Assembly: GCF_000276805.1 (NCBI RefSeq)
Contig: NZ_AKXQ01000013.1
Coordinates: 1-64,000 of the forward strand
Reading direction: 5' to 3'
DNA: 64,000 bases
Origin: Moritella dasanensis ArB 0140
GTDB lineage: Bacteria; Pseudomonadota; Gammaproteobacteria; Enterobacterales; Moritellaceae
This document shows positions 1-9,319 of this stretch, piece by piece. Position 1 is the stretch's first letter; each line of letters starts with the position of its first letter. Both the position numbers and the translations under genes were made by a program. The notes under the pieces were generated by a model, which worked only from the letters and a program-made list of their open reading frames with translations, did no database searches and was not told where the DNA came from.

Positions 1-64
1 ATATCAGTACGGGGCCTTTTTTACTTAGCTATTAAGTAAATAATCTAACGTATGAACGCGACAA

Positions 65-868
65 TTATTTAGTTAAAGATTCAGTCAGGTTAGGACGGAT
101 CTTAGCAAGCATATCTTTAAGTACACGTGGTGCTGCTGCAACTGAGTTACCAGACTTGAAGAAGTCATGGCCGCCAGCGAAATCAGTTACGATAGCGCCT
201 GATTCAGTAGCGATTAAGTTACCTGCTGCAGTTTCCCAAGGCTTTTGACCCATGCTCCATAAACCGTCGATACGACCAGCGGCTAGGTAAGCAAGGTTTA
301 GAGCAGGACAACCCGCTGCACGTACATCAGCACATTCAGAGAATAATGCACCGAAGATGTTCATGTAAGTTTCTTGCTGGTGCTTCATGCTGTGTGGGAA
401 GCTAGTTGCTAAAATAGTACCAGCTAATTCTTTAGCAGTACCAGCACGTAAACGGAAACCGTTTAATTGAGCGCCTTTACCACGACAAGCTGAGAATATT
501 TCATCACCGATAGCATCAAAGATAACTGCAACTTCAGCTTTACCTTTAACGTGTAAAGCGATAGAGATAGCGAAGTGTGGAATACCTTTAATAAAGTTAG
601 CATTACCGTTTAGTGGGTCAATGATCCACTGGTAATCTGTGTCTGCACCAGTAGTAGCACCGCTTTCTTTTGCGATGATAGTATGCTCTGGGTAGGCTCT
701 TTTAATCGTAGCGATAATAGCTGCTTCAGCTTCTTTTTCTACGTTAGTCACAAAATCGTTTGTGCCTTTTTGCTCTACTTTAGTCTTGCTTGGATCACCA
801 TAAGCTTTTACGATTACACTGCCTGCGTCACGCGCAGCACGGATCGCTATTGTTAGCATCGGATGCAT
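65..868 (-). CDS. suhB: Inositol-1-monophosphatase family protein SuhB
   Basis: A 267-residue protein of the usual SuhB/IMPase length. It carries the family's metal-binding motifs: a Glu-Ser pair near residue 69 (AKESGA), the IDPLNGNANF motif near residue 83 (the canonical form is DPxDGTxNF, so here Asn replaces Asp-Gly-Thr positions in part), and a C-terminal PWETAAGNLIA motif (canonical WDxAAG; here Trp-Glu). SuhB proteins hydrolyse inositol-1-phosphate and also act in rRNA antitermination with NusA/RNA polymerase. It is divergent from trmJ, as in Enterobacteria. The altered metal-site residues are seen in several gammaproteobacterial homologues to my knowledge, but catalytic activity cannot be assumed. 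Confidence 0.93.
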   Translation of the reverse strand: MHPMLTIAIRAARDAGSVIVKAYGDPSKTKVEQKGTNDFVTNVEKEAEAAIIATIKRAYPEHTIIAKESGATTGADTDYQWIIDPLNGNANFIKGIPHFAISIALHVKGKAEVAVIFDAIGDEIFSACRGKGAQLNGFRLRAGTAKELAGTILATSFPHSMKHQQETYMNIFGALFSECADVRAAGCPALNLAYLAAGRIDGLWSMGQKPWETAAGNLIATESGAIVTDFAGGHDFFKSGNSVAAAPRVLKDMLAKIRPNLTESLTK

Positions 869-1146
869 ACTATTACCACCAAATTTTTGAAAGAACGGGA
901 TTTAGGGCGCGGAGTATACCCAACTTAACGAAAAAATCCAAAGTAAATTTCATAACTTTTTATACCGTGTTTTTATTCTTAGTATATTTTTACGTTTTCA
1001 CCACGGCTTATTGCATCCGCTATAGGTTAATTGTGATAGAATTCGCGACCAGTAAATTAACAATTCCAATAATAGTCTAATCCTTGCTTTAAACGACCTG
1101 TTTAAATAGCGTGTTTGACTGTTATGCATCTTTTTAGGTATTAATT

Positions 1147-1863
1147 ATGTTAGCAAACGTAAAAGTTGTATTAGTCGGTACATCTCATCCAGGTAATATT
1201 GGTTCAGCTGCGCGCGCAATGAAAACCATGGGTTTAACACAGTTGGTGTTAGTTGCGCCGTTATGTGAAATTGATGAAAAGTCAGTGGCACTAGCTGCCG
1301 GTGCTGCAGACGTATTAAAAAATGCAACTATCGTCGATACCTTAGAAGAAGCGGTAGAAAACTGTGGTTTAGTGATCGGTACGAGTGCGCGATCACGTAC
1401 GCTGCAATGGCCAATGCTAGATTCACGTGAAGCCGGTTTAAAACTCATTGAAGAAGTGCCTAATTATCCAGTAGCCCTAGTATTTGGTCGTGAGCGTATC
1501 GGTTTGACCAATGAAGAGTTACAAAAATGTACTTATCATGTGTGTGTTTCTGCTAATCCTGAATACAGCTCATTAAACTTAGCGATGGCAGTGCAGATTT
1601 TGACATACGAAACCCGTATGGCTTACCTTGCGACTAACGTGTATCCAGAACAAGATAATCCGTATCCAAAGCAAGCTGAACTGGAAATGTTCCATACTCA
1701 CCTTGAAGAAACACTTTGGGATAGCGGCTTTATTAACAAAGCACACCCAGGTGTAGTGATGAATCGCTTACGTCGATTATTTACCCGTGCGCGCCCTGAA
1801 GCCGTTGAACTCAATATCTTACGTGGCGCACTCGTGTCTATTCAGCGTAATTTAAAAAAATAG
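1147..1863 (+). CDS. trmJ: tRNA (cytidine/uridine-2'-O-)-methyltransferase TrmJ
   Basis: A 238-residue SPOUT-class methyltransferase. TrmJ uses S-adenosylmethionine to 2'-O-methylate position 32 of several tRNAs. The N-terminal motif [17 protein letters not shown] and the later [15 protein letters not shown] and [13 protein letters not shown] segments are the three SPOUT knot motifs. It lies directly upstream of iscR with a 124-base gap, the order found in E. coli. The ATG start at 1147 is preceded by an AGG-containing stretch. It is probably transcribed separately from isc, because the IscR-type operators lie just after its stop. Confidence 0.95.
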   Translation: MLANVKVVLVGTSHPGNIGSAARAMKTMGLTQLVLVAPLCEIDEKSVALAAGAADVLKNATIVDTLEEAVENCGLVIGTSARSRTLQWPMLDSREAGLKLIEEVPNYPVALVFGRERIGLTNEELQKCTYHVCVSANPEYSSLNLAMAVQILTYETRMAYLATNVYPEQDNPYPKQAELEMFHTHLEETLWDSGFINKAHPGVVMNRLRRLFTRARPEAVELNILRGALVSIQRNLKK

Positions 1864-1901
1864 TCTGATCTTGTCATTGGACTTTTAGTCGCGTCGTTAT
1901 A

Positions 1902-1926
1902 ATACCCGAGTAAATTAGTCAGGTAT
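1902..1926 (+). promoter_or_regulatory. IscR type 1 operator, upstream copy
   Basis: The 25 bases fit the IscR type 1 consensus (ATAS-YY-GACT-RWWWY-AGTC-RR-STAT) with one mismatch: GAGT in place of GACT in the left half, and an intact AGTC followed by AGGTAT on the right. It begins 39 bases after the trmJ stop and directly abuts a second copy. IscR carrying its 2Fe-2S cluster represses its own operon through such sites. Confidence 0.8.
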
Positions 1927-1951
1927 ATACTTGACCATTTTAGTCGGGTAT
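1927..1951 (+). promoter_or_regulatory. IscR type 1 operator, downstream copy
   Basis: A second 25-base match to the IscR type 1 consensus with one mismatch (GACC for GACT), ending in AGTCGGGTAT. It follows the first copy with no gap, giving a 25-bp period. It contains a TTGACC hexamer (1931-1936) that can serve as the -35 element of the isc promoter, with a weak -10 around 1953-1959, so bound IscR would block RNA polymerase. The exact -10 is uncertain. Confidence 0.82.
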
Positions 1952-1987
1952 GTAATCATAACCCTAAATAACAGTTTAGAGGTTGCT

Positions 1988-2461
1988 ATGCGATTGACAT
2001 CGAAAGGGCGTTACGCCGTTACAGCTATGATTGATCTTGCATTGCATGCAGAACTTAAACCTGTACCACTAGCAGAGATATCCGAACGACAAAGTATTTC
2101 ATTGTCGTATTTGGAACAGTTATTCTCTCGATTACGTCGAAAGAAACTGGTAGCAAGTGCGAGAGGACCTGGTGGCGGCTATAAATTAGGCATGTTACCT
2201 GGGCTTATTTCTGTTGGCATGATCATTGATGCAGTTGATGAAAATGTAAAAGCGACCAAGTGTGATTCATCTGGTGGCTGCAATGACGGGAAACGCTGTT
2301 TGACTCACTCTCTTTGGGATGATTTAAGTGAGCGAATTAGTGATTTTCTTGATAATATATCGCTTGCCGATCTGATGACAAACAATGAGATAAAGCAGAT
2401 CGTCAACGAACAAGATAATGACCGTAAAATGTTAAATAAGATTGATATCAATATTATTTAA
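1988..2461 (+). CDS. iscR: Fe-S cluster assembly transcription factor IscR
   Basis: A 157-residue Rrf2-family winged-helix regulator. The start is set at the ATG at 1988 ([14 protein letters not shown]), which has an AGAGG ribosome binding site; the reading frame is open further upstream but would run through the operators. Residues 1-65 form the DNA-binding domain. Cys92, Cys98, Cys104 and His107 match the 2Fe-2S ligands of E. coli IscR position for position. IscR senses cluster supply and represses the isc operon when holo. First gene of an operon continuing to iscS after about 100 bases. Confidence 0.97.
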   Translation: MRLTSKGRYAVTAMIDLALHAELKPVPLAEISERQSISLSYLEQLFSRLRRKKLVASARGPGGGYKLGMLPGLISVGMIIDAVDENVKATKCDSSGGCNDGKRCLTHSLWDDLSERISDFLDNISLADLMTNNEIKQIVNEQDNDRKMLNKIDINII

Positions 2462-2565
2462 CATTGGTTTAAAAATGGTTTAAAAAACACAATCGAATTA
2501 TAATTATAATTATAAGATATAAACACCGTTAGCAGTTTAACCGTGTTGTATGGAGCAATGACTAG

Positions 2566-3780
2566 ATGAAAAAACCTATTTATTTGGATTATTCTGCCAC
2601 TACGCCTGTAGACCCACGTGTAGCAGAAAAAATGATGCAGTGTCTAACTATGGACGGCATCTTTGGTAACCCTGCGTCTCGTTCACACCGTTTCGGTTGG
2701 CAGGCAGAAGAAGCAGTAGACATTGCTCGTAATCAAATTGCTGATTTAGTAAATGCAGACCCACGTGAAGTTGTTATTACGTCGGGTGCAACTGAATCAA
2801 ATAATCTTGCGATTAAAGGTGCTGCGCATTTTTATCACAAGAAAGGCAAGCACATTATTACAAGTAAAATTGAGCATAAAGCTGTGCTTGATACTTGTCG
2901 TCAACTTGAGCGTGAAGGTTTCGAAGTAACGTATTTAGACCCGACTTCTGAAGGTCTAATTACCGTTGAAATTCTTGAAGCTGCAATCCGTGAAGATACA
3001 ACTGTTGTAAGTATCATGCACGTGAACAACGAAATCGGTGCGATTAATGATATCGCTGCATTGGGTGAACTTTGTCGTTCTAAGAAAGTTTTATTCCATG
3101 TAGATGCTGCGCAAAGTGCGGGCAAACTACCAATCGATTTCTCTGAATTGAAAGTTGATATGTTATCAGTATCGGCACATAAAATTTATGGCCCTAAAGG
3201 TATTGGTGCATTATACGTGCAACGTAAACCGCGTATCCGCTTAGAAGCGCAGATGCACGGTGGCGGTCATGAACGTGGCATGCGTAGTGGTACACTTGCA
3301 ACTCACCAAATAGTGGGTATGGGTGAAGCATTCCGTATCGCTAAAGAAGAAATGCAACAAGATACAGATCATGCAGAAGCATTGCGTAAACGTTTCTGGG
3401 CTGGCATTGCAGATATCGAAGAAGTATATCTAAATGGTCACGCAGAACAACGTCTAGTTAGTAACTTGAACGTAAGCTTCAACTTTGTTGAAGGTGAGTC
3501 ATTGATGATGGCACTAAAAGACCTTGCGGTTTCTTCTGGTTCAGCTTGTACATCTGCAAGTTTAGAACCGTCTTATGTACTACGTGCATTAGGCCTAAAC
3601 GATGAAATGGCGCACAGCTCAATTCGTTTCTCATTCGGTCGTTTTACGACGATAGAAGAAGTGGATTACGCAACCAGCATCATTAAAGAAAACATCAGTA
3701 AATTACGTGACATGTCTCCTTTGTGGGAAATGTTTAAAGATGGTATCGATTTAAGCACTATCGAGTGGGATCACCACTAA
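2566..3780 (+). CDS. iscS: Cysteine desulfurase IscS
   Basis: A 404-residue class V aminotransferase-fold enzyme, the same length as E. coli IscS. It removes sulfur from cysteine and passes the persulfide to IscU, TusA and ThiI. Lys206 in [10 protein letters not shown] is the pyridoxal phosphate lysine. The mobile loop [15 protein letters not shown] carries the catalytic cysteine (Cys328 in E. coli numbering). HVNNEIG and HVDAAQS are cofactor-contact motifs. It sits between iscR and iscU. The 104-base iscR-iscS gap is AT-rich and shows no clear terminator. Confidence 0.98.
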   Translation: MKKPIYLDYSATTPVDPRVAEKMMQCLTMDGIFGNPASRSHRFGWQAEEAVDIARNQIADLVNADPREVVITSGATESNNLAIKGAAHFYHKKGKHIITSKIEHKAVLDTCRQLEREGFEVTYLDPTSEGLITVEILEAAIREDTTVVSIMHVNNEIGAINDIAALGELCRSKKVLFHVDAAQSAGKLPIDFSELKVDMLSVSAHKIYGPKGIGALYVQRKPRIRLEAQMHGGGHERGMRSGTLATHQIVGMGEAFRIAKEEMQQDTDHAEALRKRFWAGIADIEEVYLNGHAEQRLVSNLNVSFNFVEGESLMMALKDLAVSSGSACTSASLEPSYVLRALGLNDEMAHSSIRFSFGRFTTIEEVDYATSIIKENISKLRDMSPLWEMFKDGIDLSTIEWDHH

Positions 3781-3842
3781 GAAGTACTAATCGTTACCCT
3801 TTGTTTCACGCACATTTATATTCAGTTTGAAGGAGTTATATC

Positions 3843-4226
3843 ATGGCTTATAGCGAAAAAGTAATCGACCATTATGAAAACCCACGTAACGTAGGTTCAT
3901 TTGATAAAAATGATCCATCTATTGCAACTGGTATGGTTGGCGCACCAGCTTGTGGTGACGTAATGAAGTTACAACTTAAGATTAATGAAGACGGCATTAT
4001 TGAAGATGCTAAATTCAAAACTTACGGTTGTGGTTCAGCAATCGCATCAAGCTCACTTGTTACCGAATGGGTAAAAGGCAAGACTATTGAGCAAGCTGGC
4101 GAAATCACCAATACTACAATTGCAGAAGAGCTAGAATTACCACCAGTGAAAATTCACTGTTCAATTCTTGCTGAAGATGCAATTAAAGCTGCAATTGATG
4201 ATTACAAAAAGAAAAAAGAGTCTTAG
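3843..4226 (+). CDS. iscU: Fe-S cluster assembly scaffold IscU
   Basis: A 127-residue scaffold on which IscS and electron donors build 2Fe-2S clusters. Cys37, Cys63 and Cys106 are the three conserved cluster ligands, with the conserved Asp39 beside the first. LPPVK at residues 99-103 is the exact recognition motif for the HscA chaperone. A GGAG ribosome binding site precedes the ATG. The iscS-iscU gap is 62 bases and the gap to iscA is 9 bases, so the genes are co-transcribed. Confidence 0.98.
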   Translation: MAYSEKVIDHYENPRNVGSFDKNDPSIATGMVGAPACGDVMKLQLKINEDGIIEDAKFKTYGCGSAIASSSLVTEWVKGKTIEQAGEITNTTIAEELELPPVKIHCSILAEDAIKAAIDDYKKKKES

Positions 4227-4235
4227 GAGCTAAAC

Positions 4236-4559
4236 ATGGCTGTTACCTTATCTGACTCTGCTGCTGCTCGCGTAGCTAATTACCTTGAAAAACGTGGTGC
4301 AGGTGCCGGCCTACGTCTAGGTGTTAAAACATCTGGTTGCTCTGGCCTTGCTTATATCCTTGAGTTTGTTGACACTATTGATGAAAGCGATGAAGTTTTT
4401 GTTGAGAAAGGTGTCACCGTTATCATCGATAAAAAAAGCTACGTTTATCTTGATGGAATCGAATTAGATTTCGTTAAAGAAGGGCTGAATGAAGGGTTTG
4501 AATTTAACAATCCCAACATGAAAGGCGAATGCGGCTGCGGTGAAAGCTTTAGCGTGTAA
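4236..4559 (+). CDS. iscA: Iron-sulfur cluster assembly protein IscA
   Basis: A 107-residue A-type carrier that receives and hands on iron or clusters, mainly for 4Fe-4S targets. Cys35 and the C-terminal Cys99 and Cys101 ([10 protein letters not shown]) are the three ligand cysteines, and the length equals that of E. coli IscA. TAGGAG before the ATG overlaps the iscU stop region and gives a strong ribosome binding site. It is followed by a terminator-like hairpin that separates iscRSUA from hscBA. Confidence 0.97.
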   Translation: MAVTLSDSAAARVANYLEKRGAGAGLRLGVKTSGCSGLAYILEFVDTIDESDEVFVEKGVTVIIDKKSYVYLDGIELDFVKEGLNEGFEFNNPNMKGECGCGESFSV

Positions 4560-4569
4560 TATTGATATG

Positions 4570-4600
4570 CCCAAATAACCTCGTTATTTGGGTTTTGTTT
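4570..4600 (+). terminator. Intra-operon terminator or attenuator between iscA and hscB
   Basis: A perfect 10-bp stem (CCCAAATAAC at 4570-4579 with GTTATTTGGG at 4583-4592) around a 3-base loop, followed by TTTTGTTT. This is the form of a rho-independent terminator, although the stem is AU-rich. It lies 11 bases after the iscA stop, within the otherwise continuous isc operon, so it probably lowers hscBA-fdx expression relative to iscRSUA. Confidence 0.7.
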
Positions 4601-4628
4601 ATTTAATCTATCCATGAAAGGTCGTCAG

Positions 4629-5147
4629 ATGAACCATTTTGAGCTGTTTGGTTTACCCGTTAATTTTGAACTAGATAGTGCCAGTTTAGCAACAACATAT
4701 CGAGAACTACAACGCACACTACACCCCGATAAGTTTGCTAACGGTAGTGAACGAGAACGTTTATTAGCCGTGCAAAAATCATCTCAAGTCAATGATGCTT
4801 ATTCAACGCTTAAGTCACCAATCCAACGTGCAGAATATATCCTTGCCGTTTGTCATGAAGATATTCGTGGCGAGCAACAAACCCTACAAGACCCAATGTT
4901 CCTGATGCAACAAATGGAACAGCACGAGCGTCTTGAAGATATTCCGCATGCTGCAGATCCTGAACAAGAAATTGCAGACTTCGATGATGAGTTAAGCTTA
5001 TCCATCAAACAGTACCTGCAAGAATTTAGTCAATTGGTCAGTATTGAGCATTATCATGACGCGGCGAATGTAGTGCGCAAATTAAAGTTTGTTTATAAAC
5101 TGCAGACACAATTAAGTACACTTGAAGATAGTTTACTTGATTACTAA
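4629..5147 (+). CDS. hscB: J-domain co-chaperone HscB
   Basis: A 172-residue co-chaperone that delivers IscU to HscA and stimulates its ATPase. The start is set at 4629 (MNHFELFGLP), aligned with E. coli HscB and preceded by AAAGG seven bases upstream; an in-frame ATG at 4614 has no such site. The N-terminal J domain contains HPD at residues 32-34, and the C-terminal helical domain (about 85-170) binds IscU. It follows the iscA hairpin and precedes hscA by 30 bases. Confidence 0.95.
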   Translation: MNHFELFGLPVNFELDSASLATTYRELQRTLHPDKFANGSERERLLAVQKSSQVNDAYSTLKSPIQRAEYILAVCHEDIRGEQQTLQDPMFLMQQMEQHERLEDIPHAADPEQEIADFDDELSLSIKQYLQEFSQLVSIEHYHDAANVVRKLKFVYKLQTQLSTLEDSLLDY

Positions 5148-5177
5148 TCAAATAATTTAAATTTAAGAACCTAAAAC

Positions 5178-7037
5178 ATGGCATTACTTCAAATTGCTGA
5201 ACCGGGTCAATCGGCAGCACCTCATGAGCATAAACTTGCAGTCGGTATCGATTTGGGTACGACTAATTCATTAGTGGCGAGTGTCCGTAGTGGCAGCGCT
5301 AAAACATTAGTGGATAATACTGGACGAGATATTCTACCGTCAGTGGTTCGTTATACTGCTGATTCAATTGTGGTTGGTGAAGATGCTGCGCAACAAGCAG
5401 TAACCGATCCTGAGAATACCATTTCTTCAGTAAAGCGTTTGATGGGTAAATCATTTTCAGACATTGATACTGCGCGTATTCCCAATGTACTTGTTGAATC
5501 AGCATCTGGCCAACCGTTAATTAAGACGGTCGCGGGTGAACTGAATCCAGTACAAGTTTCTGCAGAAATACTAAAAGCATTAGCAGCGCGTGCAACCGAG
5601 TCTTTGGCTGGTGAACTTAACGGTGTGGTTATTACTGTTCCTGCTTACTTTGATGATGCACAACGTCAAGGTACTAAAGACGCCGCAAATATAGCGGGTT
5701 TAAATGTATTACGTTTATTAAACGAACCTACGGCAGCTGCGATTGCCTATGGTTTAGATGCGGGTCAAGAAGGCGTTATTGCTGTTTATGATCTGGGTGG
5801 CGGTACTTTCGATATCTCTGTATTACGTCTCAATAAAGGCGTATTCGAAGTACTTGCAACAGGCGGTGATTCTGCACTGGGTGGTGATGATTTTGATCAC
5901 CTTGTTGTAGATTGGATCACTACTGAAGCTGGTCTTGTAGGTGAGCAATCATTAGCAATGCAACGCCTGTTATTAATTCAAGCAAAACAAGCAAAACAAG
6001 CACTGACTGATAGTGACACTGTTGATATCACGCTGGCATTAGAGACTGTTAATTGGCAGGGTTCATTAAGCCGAGCAACGTTTGATGAGCTTATTCAGCC
6101 ATTAGTTAAGCGTACTTTATTGGCTTGTCGTCGTTCGTTAAAAGATGCCGATATCAGTAAAGACGAAGTACTTGAAGTCGTCATGGTTGGCGGCTCTACA
6201 AGAGTACCGTTAGTGCGTGAAAAAGTCGGTGAATTCTTTGCTCAGCAGCCGCTAACAAGCATTAACCCAGATAAGGTTGTTGCGATTGGCGCTGCTATTC
6301 AAGCTGACGTATTAGTCGGTAACAAACCAGATTCAGAACTGTTATTATTAGATGTCACACCCTTGTCATTGGGTCTTGAAACGATGGGTAACCTCGTTGA
6401 AAAAGTGATCCCACGTAATACCACTATACCTGTGGCACGTGCGCAAGAGTTTACCACTTTTAAAGATGGTCAAACGGCGATGACAATCCATGTGTTGCAA
6501 GGCGAACGTGAACTGGTGAGTGATTGCCGTTCATTAGCACGTTTCTCGTTAACTGGTATTCCACCAATGGCGGCTGGTGCTGCGCACATTCGTGTGACGT
6601 TCCAAGTTGACGCTGATGGTTTATTAAGTGTCTCTGCGATGGAAAAATCATCGGGCGTCTCTGCTTCTATCCAAGTTAAACCATCGTATGGTTTAGGTGA
6701 TGATGAAGTAGCAAACATGCTTAAAGATTCAATGACGTATGCGCAAGAAGATGTGACTGCGCGTATGCTAGCAGAACAACAGCTAGAAGCCGATCGTGTA
6801 ATGGAAAGCCTCATTGTAGCCTTACAGCAAGACGGTAAAACCTTGTTGTCAGATGCAGAGCAAACAGCCATTGAAAACGCGATCCAAATTCTTTATAAGA
6901 TCCGTCAAGGTGACGATAGAGATGCGATTGAAAAAGAAATTAAAACAGTCGATAAATTAACACAAGATTTTGCTGCTCGTCGTATGGATGCATCAATCCG
7001 TAAAGCGTTGCAGGGTCAGTCGGTAGATAAGGTCTAA
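5178..7037 (+). CDS. hscA: Fe-S assembly Hsp70 chaperone HscA
   Basis: A 619-residue specialised Hsp70 that binds the LPPVK motif of IscU and uses ATP to promote cluster transfer. The nucleotide-binding domain contains [12 protein letters not shown] (about residue 23), the phosphate loop [14 protein letters not shown] and [16 protein letters not shown]. The substrate-binding domain begins near residue 390 ([13 protein letters not shown]). The length matches E. coli HscA (616). It lies between hscB and fdx, with only 3 bases to fdx. Confidence 0.97.
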   Translation: MALLQIAEPGQSAAPHEHKLAVGIDLGTTNSLVASVRSGSAKTLVDNTGRDILPSVVRYTADSIVVGEDAAQQAVTDPENTISSVKRLMGKSFSDIDTARIPNVLVESASGQPLIKTVAGELNPVQVSAEILKALAARATESLAGELNGVVITVPAYFDDAQRQGTKDAANIAGLNVLRLLNEPTAAAIAYGLDAGQEGVIAVYDLGGGTFDISVLRLNKGVFEVLATGGDSALGGDDFDHLVVDWITTEAGLVGEQSLAMQRLLLIQAKQAKQALTDSDTVDITLALETVNWQGSLSRATFDELIQPLVKRTLLACRRSLKDADISKDEVLEVVMVGGSTRVPLVREKVGEFFAQQPLTSINPDKVVAIGAAIQADVLVGNKPDSELLLLDVTPLSLGLETMGNLVEKVIPRNTTIPVARAQEFTTFKDGQTAMTIHVLQGERELVSDCRSLARFSLTGIPPMAAGAAHIRVTFQVDADGLLSVSAMEKSSGVSASIQVKPSYGLGDDEVANMLKDSMTYAQEDVTARMLAEQQLEADRVMESLIVALQQDGKTLLSDAEQTAIENAIQILYKIRQGDDRDAIEKEIKTVDKLTQDFAARRMDASIRKALQGQSVDKV

Positions 7038-7040
7038 GAA

Positions 7041-7379
7041 ATGCCAAAAGTTATATTTTTACCTCATGAAGAACTATGCCCAGAAGGTCTCTCTGTAGAG
7101 GTTGAGAAAGGTGAAACGATCCTTGATATTGCACTTCGCAATAAAATCATCATTGAACATGCTTGTGAGAAATCATGTGCATGTACTACTTGTCATGTGA
7201 TCGTACGTGAAGGCTTTGATTCATTAGAAGAAAGTGATGAACTTGAAGATGACATGTTAGATAAAGCATGGGGTCTTGAACCAGATTCTCGTTTAGGTTG
7301 CCAAGCAGCTGTAGCGGACAAAGATCTTGTTGTTGAGATCCCTAAGTATACGCTGAATATGGTTTCTGAAAGCCATTAA
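7041..7379 (+). CDS. fdx: ISC system 2Fe-2S ferredoxin Fdx
   Basis: A 112-residue adrenodoxin-type ferredoxin that supplies electrons for cluster assembly. Cys42, Cys48, Cys51 and Cys87 are the cluster ligands, with an extra Cys46 as in E. coli (HACEKSCACTTCHVIV, LGCQAA). It begins 3 bases after the hscA stop; the ribosome binding site lies inside the end of hscA (TAAGAA region, weak), which suggests translational coupling. Confidence 0.97.
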   Translation: MPKVIFLPHEELCPEGLSVEVEKGETILDIALRNKIIIEHACEKSCACTTCHVIVREGFDSLEESDELEDDMLDKAWGLEPDSRLGCQAAVADKDLVVEIPKYTLNMVSESH

Positions 7380-7449
7380 TCAGCGATTGGTTTGCTGTAT
7401 GATTTTGCACTTAAAGGCCGCGCATAAATAGCCTAAGACAACTAAACTG

Positions 7450-7488
7450 AAAGTAACAATATGTTAGTAATAACTGAATGTTACTTTT
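7450..7488 (+). other. Stem-loop upstream of iscX
   Basis: A 9-bp inverted repeat (AAAGTAACA at 7450-7458 with TGTTACTTT at 7479-7487) around a 20-base loop. It ends just before the GAGAGG ribosome binding site of iscX, in the 120-base fdx-iscX gap. It has four U residues on its 3' arm but no real U tract, so it is more likely a processing or attenuating structure than a terminator. Confidence 0.4.
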
Positions 7489-7499
7489 AGAGAGGTCTT

Positions 7500-7697
7500 A
7501 TGGCATTAGCATGGTCGGATAGTAGAGATATTGCAATCGAACTTTTCGAACAATATCCGGAGCAAGATCCAGAGCAAGTCAGGTTCACCGATTTACGCAA
7601 GATGATTATAGAACTAGACGATTTTACCGATGATCCAAATCATTGCGGTGAACGCGTACTTGAAGCCGTCATGCTTGCTTGGATTGATGAATATTAA
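7500..7697 (+). CDS. iscX: Fe-S cluster assembly protein IscX
   Basis: A 65-residue acidic protein of the IscX (YfhJ) family. It binds IscS and iron and modulates the desulfurase rate. Family hallmarks are the WSDSRDIAIELFEQYP opening, the VRFTDLRKMIIELDDF middle and the EAVMLAWIDEY end. GAGAGG precedes the ATG at 7500. It is the last gene of the isc operon and is followed by a strong terminator. Confidence 0.96.
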   Translation: MALAWSDSRDIAIELFEQYPEQDPEQVRFTDLRKMIIELDDFTDDPNHCGERVLEAVMLAWIDEY

Positions 7698-7720
7698 TTG
7701 TTAATAACTAATACTGAATA

Positions 7721-7760
7721 AGCCCATCGTTAGCATTATGCTGATTATGGGCTTTTTTTT
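7721..7760 (+). terminator. Terminator of the isc operon
   Basis: AGCCCAT (7721-7727) pairs with ATGGGCT around a short internal stem, followed by a run of eight to nine T residues. It ends the isc operon before pepB. Confidence 0.85.
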
Positions 7761-7844
7761 GTGCTTTAACTTGTTAATATGAAATCTAAAGTAAGTGGTA
7801 TGTTCCATAAAATACTGCAAACACGTCTAAATAAAGGATATTAA

Positions 7845-9143
7845 ATGAAGGATTTCATGAGCGTTGAGTTAACGTTAACTCCCGCTGACAGCTTCTGGGG
7901 CAAGAATGCATTAGTGAGTTTTAATGCCGGTGTTGCATCAATCCATTTGGTTGATCTTGGTGCAGACAGTGCATTACAAGTGCAGCGTGCTGCACGTAAG
8001 TTATCGAATCAAGGTATCGCTAAAGTAATCTTGCAAGGCGCGTTATGGAATACGGAATTACGTATTGCCTTTGACCAAGGTTATTACACCGCCAAAGAAA
8101 CACAACAAGCCTGCTTCGGTTTAGACTCCGCGACTAGTACTGAAAAGAAAGCGTTCACCGATTTTCAAAAAGCCAGCCATTGGGTACGTAAAACCATTAA
8201 TACTGATGCTGAAGAAATGTATCCTGTTAAGCTAGCGCAAAGTGCGGTAGACCTGTTATTACAACTTGCGCCAGAGTCGATCAGCTATAAAATAATTGCT
8301 GGTGAAGAATTATTAACCCATGGTTTTACCGGTATTCATACTGTCGGTCGTGGCAGTCAGCATCCGCCAGCGATGTTACAACTGGACTTCAATCCAAGTG
8401 GTGATGCCGATGCGCCAGTCGCGACAGCACTCGTGGGCAAGGGTATTACCTTTGACTCGGGCGGTTACAGCATTAAACCTTCTGATGGTATGGCTGTAAT
8501 GAAGAGTGATATGGGCGGCGCTGCGACATTGACTGGCGCATTAGCATTAGCAATCAGCCAAGGGTTAAACCAGCGCGTACAGTTATTCTTATGCTGCGCA
8601 GAAAACATGATCAGCAGTAATGCCTTTAAACTTGGCGATATCATTACCTACAAAAATGATATCACTGTAGAAGTGCTTAATACCGATGCTGAAGGCCGCT
8701 TGGTTTTAGCCGATGGTTTACTTGCAGCGGAAGAGAACGCGCCACAACGTTTGATTGACGCAGCGACACTGACGGGTGCAGCTAAGATGGCGCTTGGTCG
8801 TGATTATAATGCACTGTTTGGTTTTGATCAGGACTTTGTTAATTCAGTATTAGCAAATGCCAAAGCCGAAAACGAATTTGCGTGGCAACTGCCTTTAGAA
8901 AAATGGCATCAACAACAATTACCATCAAGCTTTGCTGATATGGCGAACATCCATGCGGGTGAAGGTCGTGCAGGGGCATCTACTGCAGCGGCATTCTTAT
9001 CACGCTTTGTACGCGAAGATGGCAAGGGTTGGTTACATTTAGATTTAGCGGGTTGTTATCAAAAAGCAGCTAATGATTTATGGGCTGTCGGCGCGAAAGG
9101 CCACGGTATCCGTACTTTAGCTAAAACGTTACTGGATGCTTAA
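7845..9143 (+). CDS. pepB: Aminopeptidase PepB (M17 family)
   Basis: A 432-residue leucyl-aminopeptidase-family enzyme that removes N-terminal residues from peptides in the cytoplasm using two metal ions. The catalytic core is in the C-terminal half: KGITFDSGGYSIKPSDGM, MKSDMGGAAT and NTDAEGRLVLADGL, the signature of the M17 family. The start at 7845 has AAAGGA six bases upstream and aligns with E. coli PepB. It follows iscX as in Enterobacteria but has its own upstream region after a terminator. Confidence 0.95.
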   Translation: MKDFMSVELTLTPADSFWGKNALVSFNAGVASIHLVDLGADSALQVQRAARKLSNQGIAKVILQGALWNTELRIAFDQGYYTAKETQQACFGLDSATSTEKKAFTDFQKASHWVRKTINTDAEEMYPVKLAQSAVDLLLQLAPESISYKIIAGEELLTHGFTGIHTVGRGSQHPPAMLQLDFNPSGDADAPVATALVGKGITFDSGGYSIKPSDGMAVMKSDMGGAATLTGALALAISQGLNQRVQLFLCCAENMISSNAFKLGDIITYKNDITVEVLNTDAEGRLVLADGLLAAEENAPQRLIDAATLTGAAKMALGRDYNALFGFDQDFVNSVLANAKAENEFAWQLPLEKWHQQQLPSSFADMANIHAGEGRAGASTAAAFLSRFVREDGKGWLHLDLAGCYQKAANDLWAVGAKGHGIRTLAKTLLDA

Positions 9144-9240
9144 GTAAGACGCTTAAACCAGGCACTCAACTATATTATTTCAAATAGACGACTTAAATTA
9201 TTACCGTTTCTATTTCTATAGTTATAAAAGTGTCGAATAA

Positions 9241-9279
9241 AAAAATGCCACTGTCATCTATGATAACAGTGGCATTTTT
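9241..9279. terminator. Bidirectional terminator between pepB and fadE
   Basis: A perfect 14-bp stem (AAAAATGCCACTGT with its complement) closes a loop of about ten bases. It has A residues on the left and T residues on the right, so it can terminate pepB on the plus strand and fadE on the minus strand. Confidence 0.88.
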
Positions 9280-9319
9280 GTAGCTAGCGACTAATCGCTA
9301 GCTGTTATGCAATAAACCG

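Noticed and set aside
1-64. Terminator at the left edge (GGGGCC followed by T run)
   Set aside because: Only the right arm could be inside the window, so pairing cannot be shown.
790-1080. Plus-strand open frame overlapping the 5' end of suhB
   Set aside because: Most of it is antisense to suhB; the rest is AT-rich with no ribosome binding site and no recognisable protein features.
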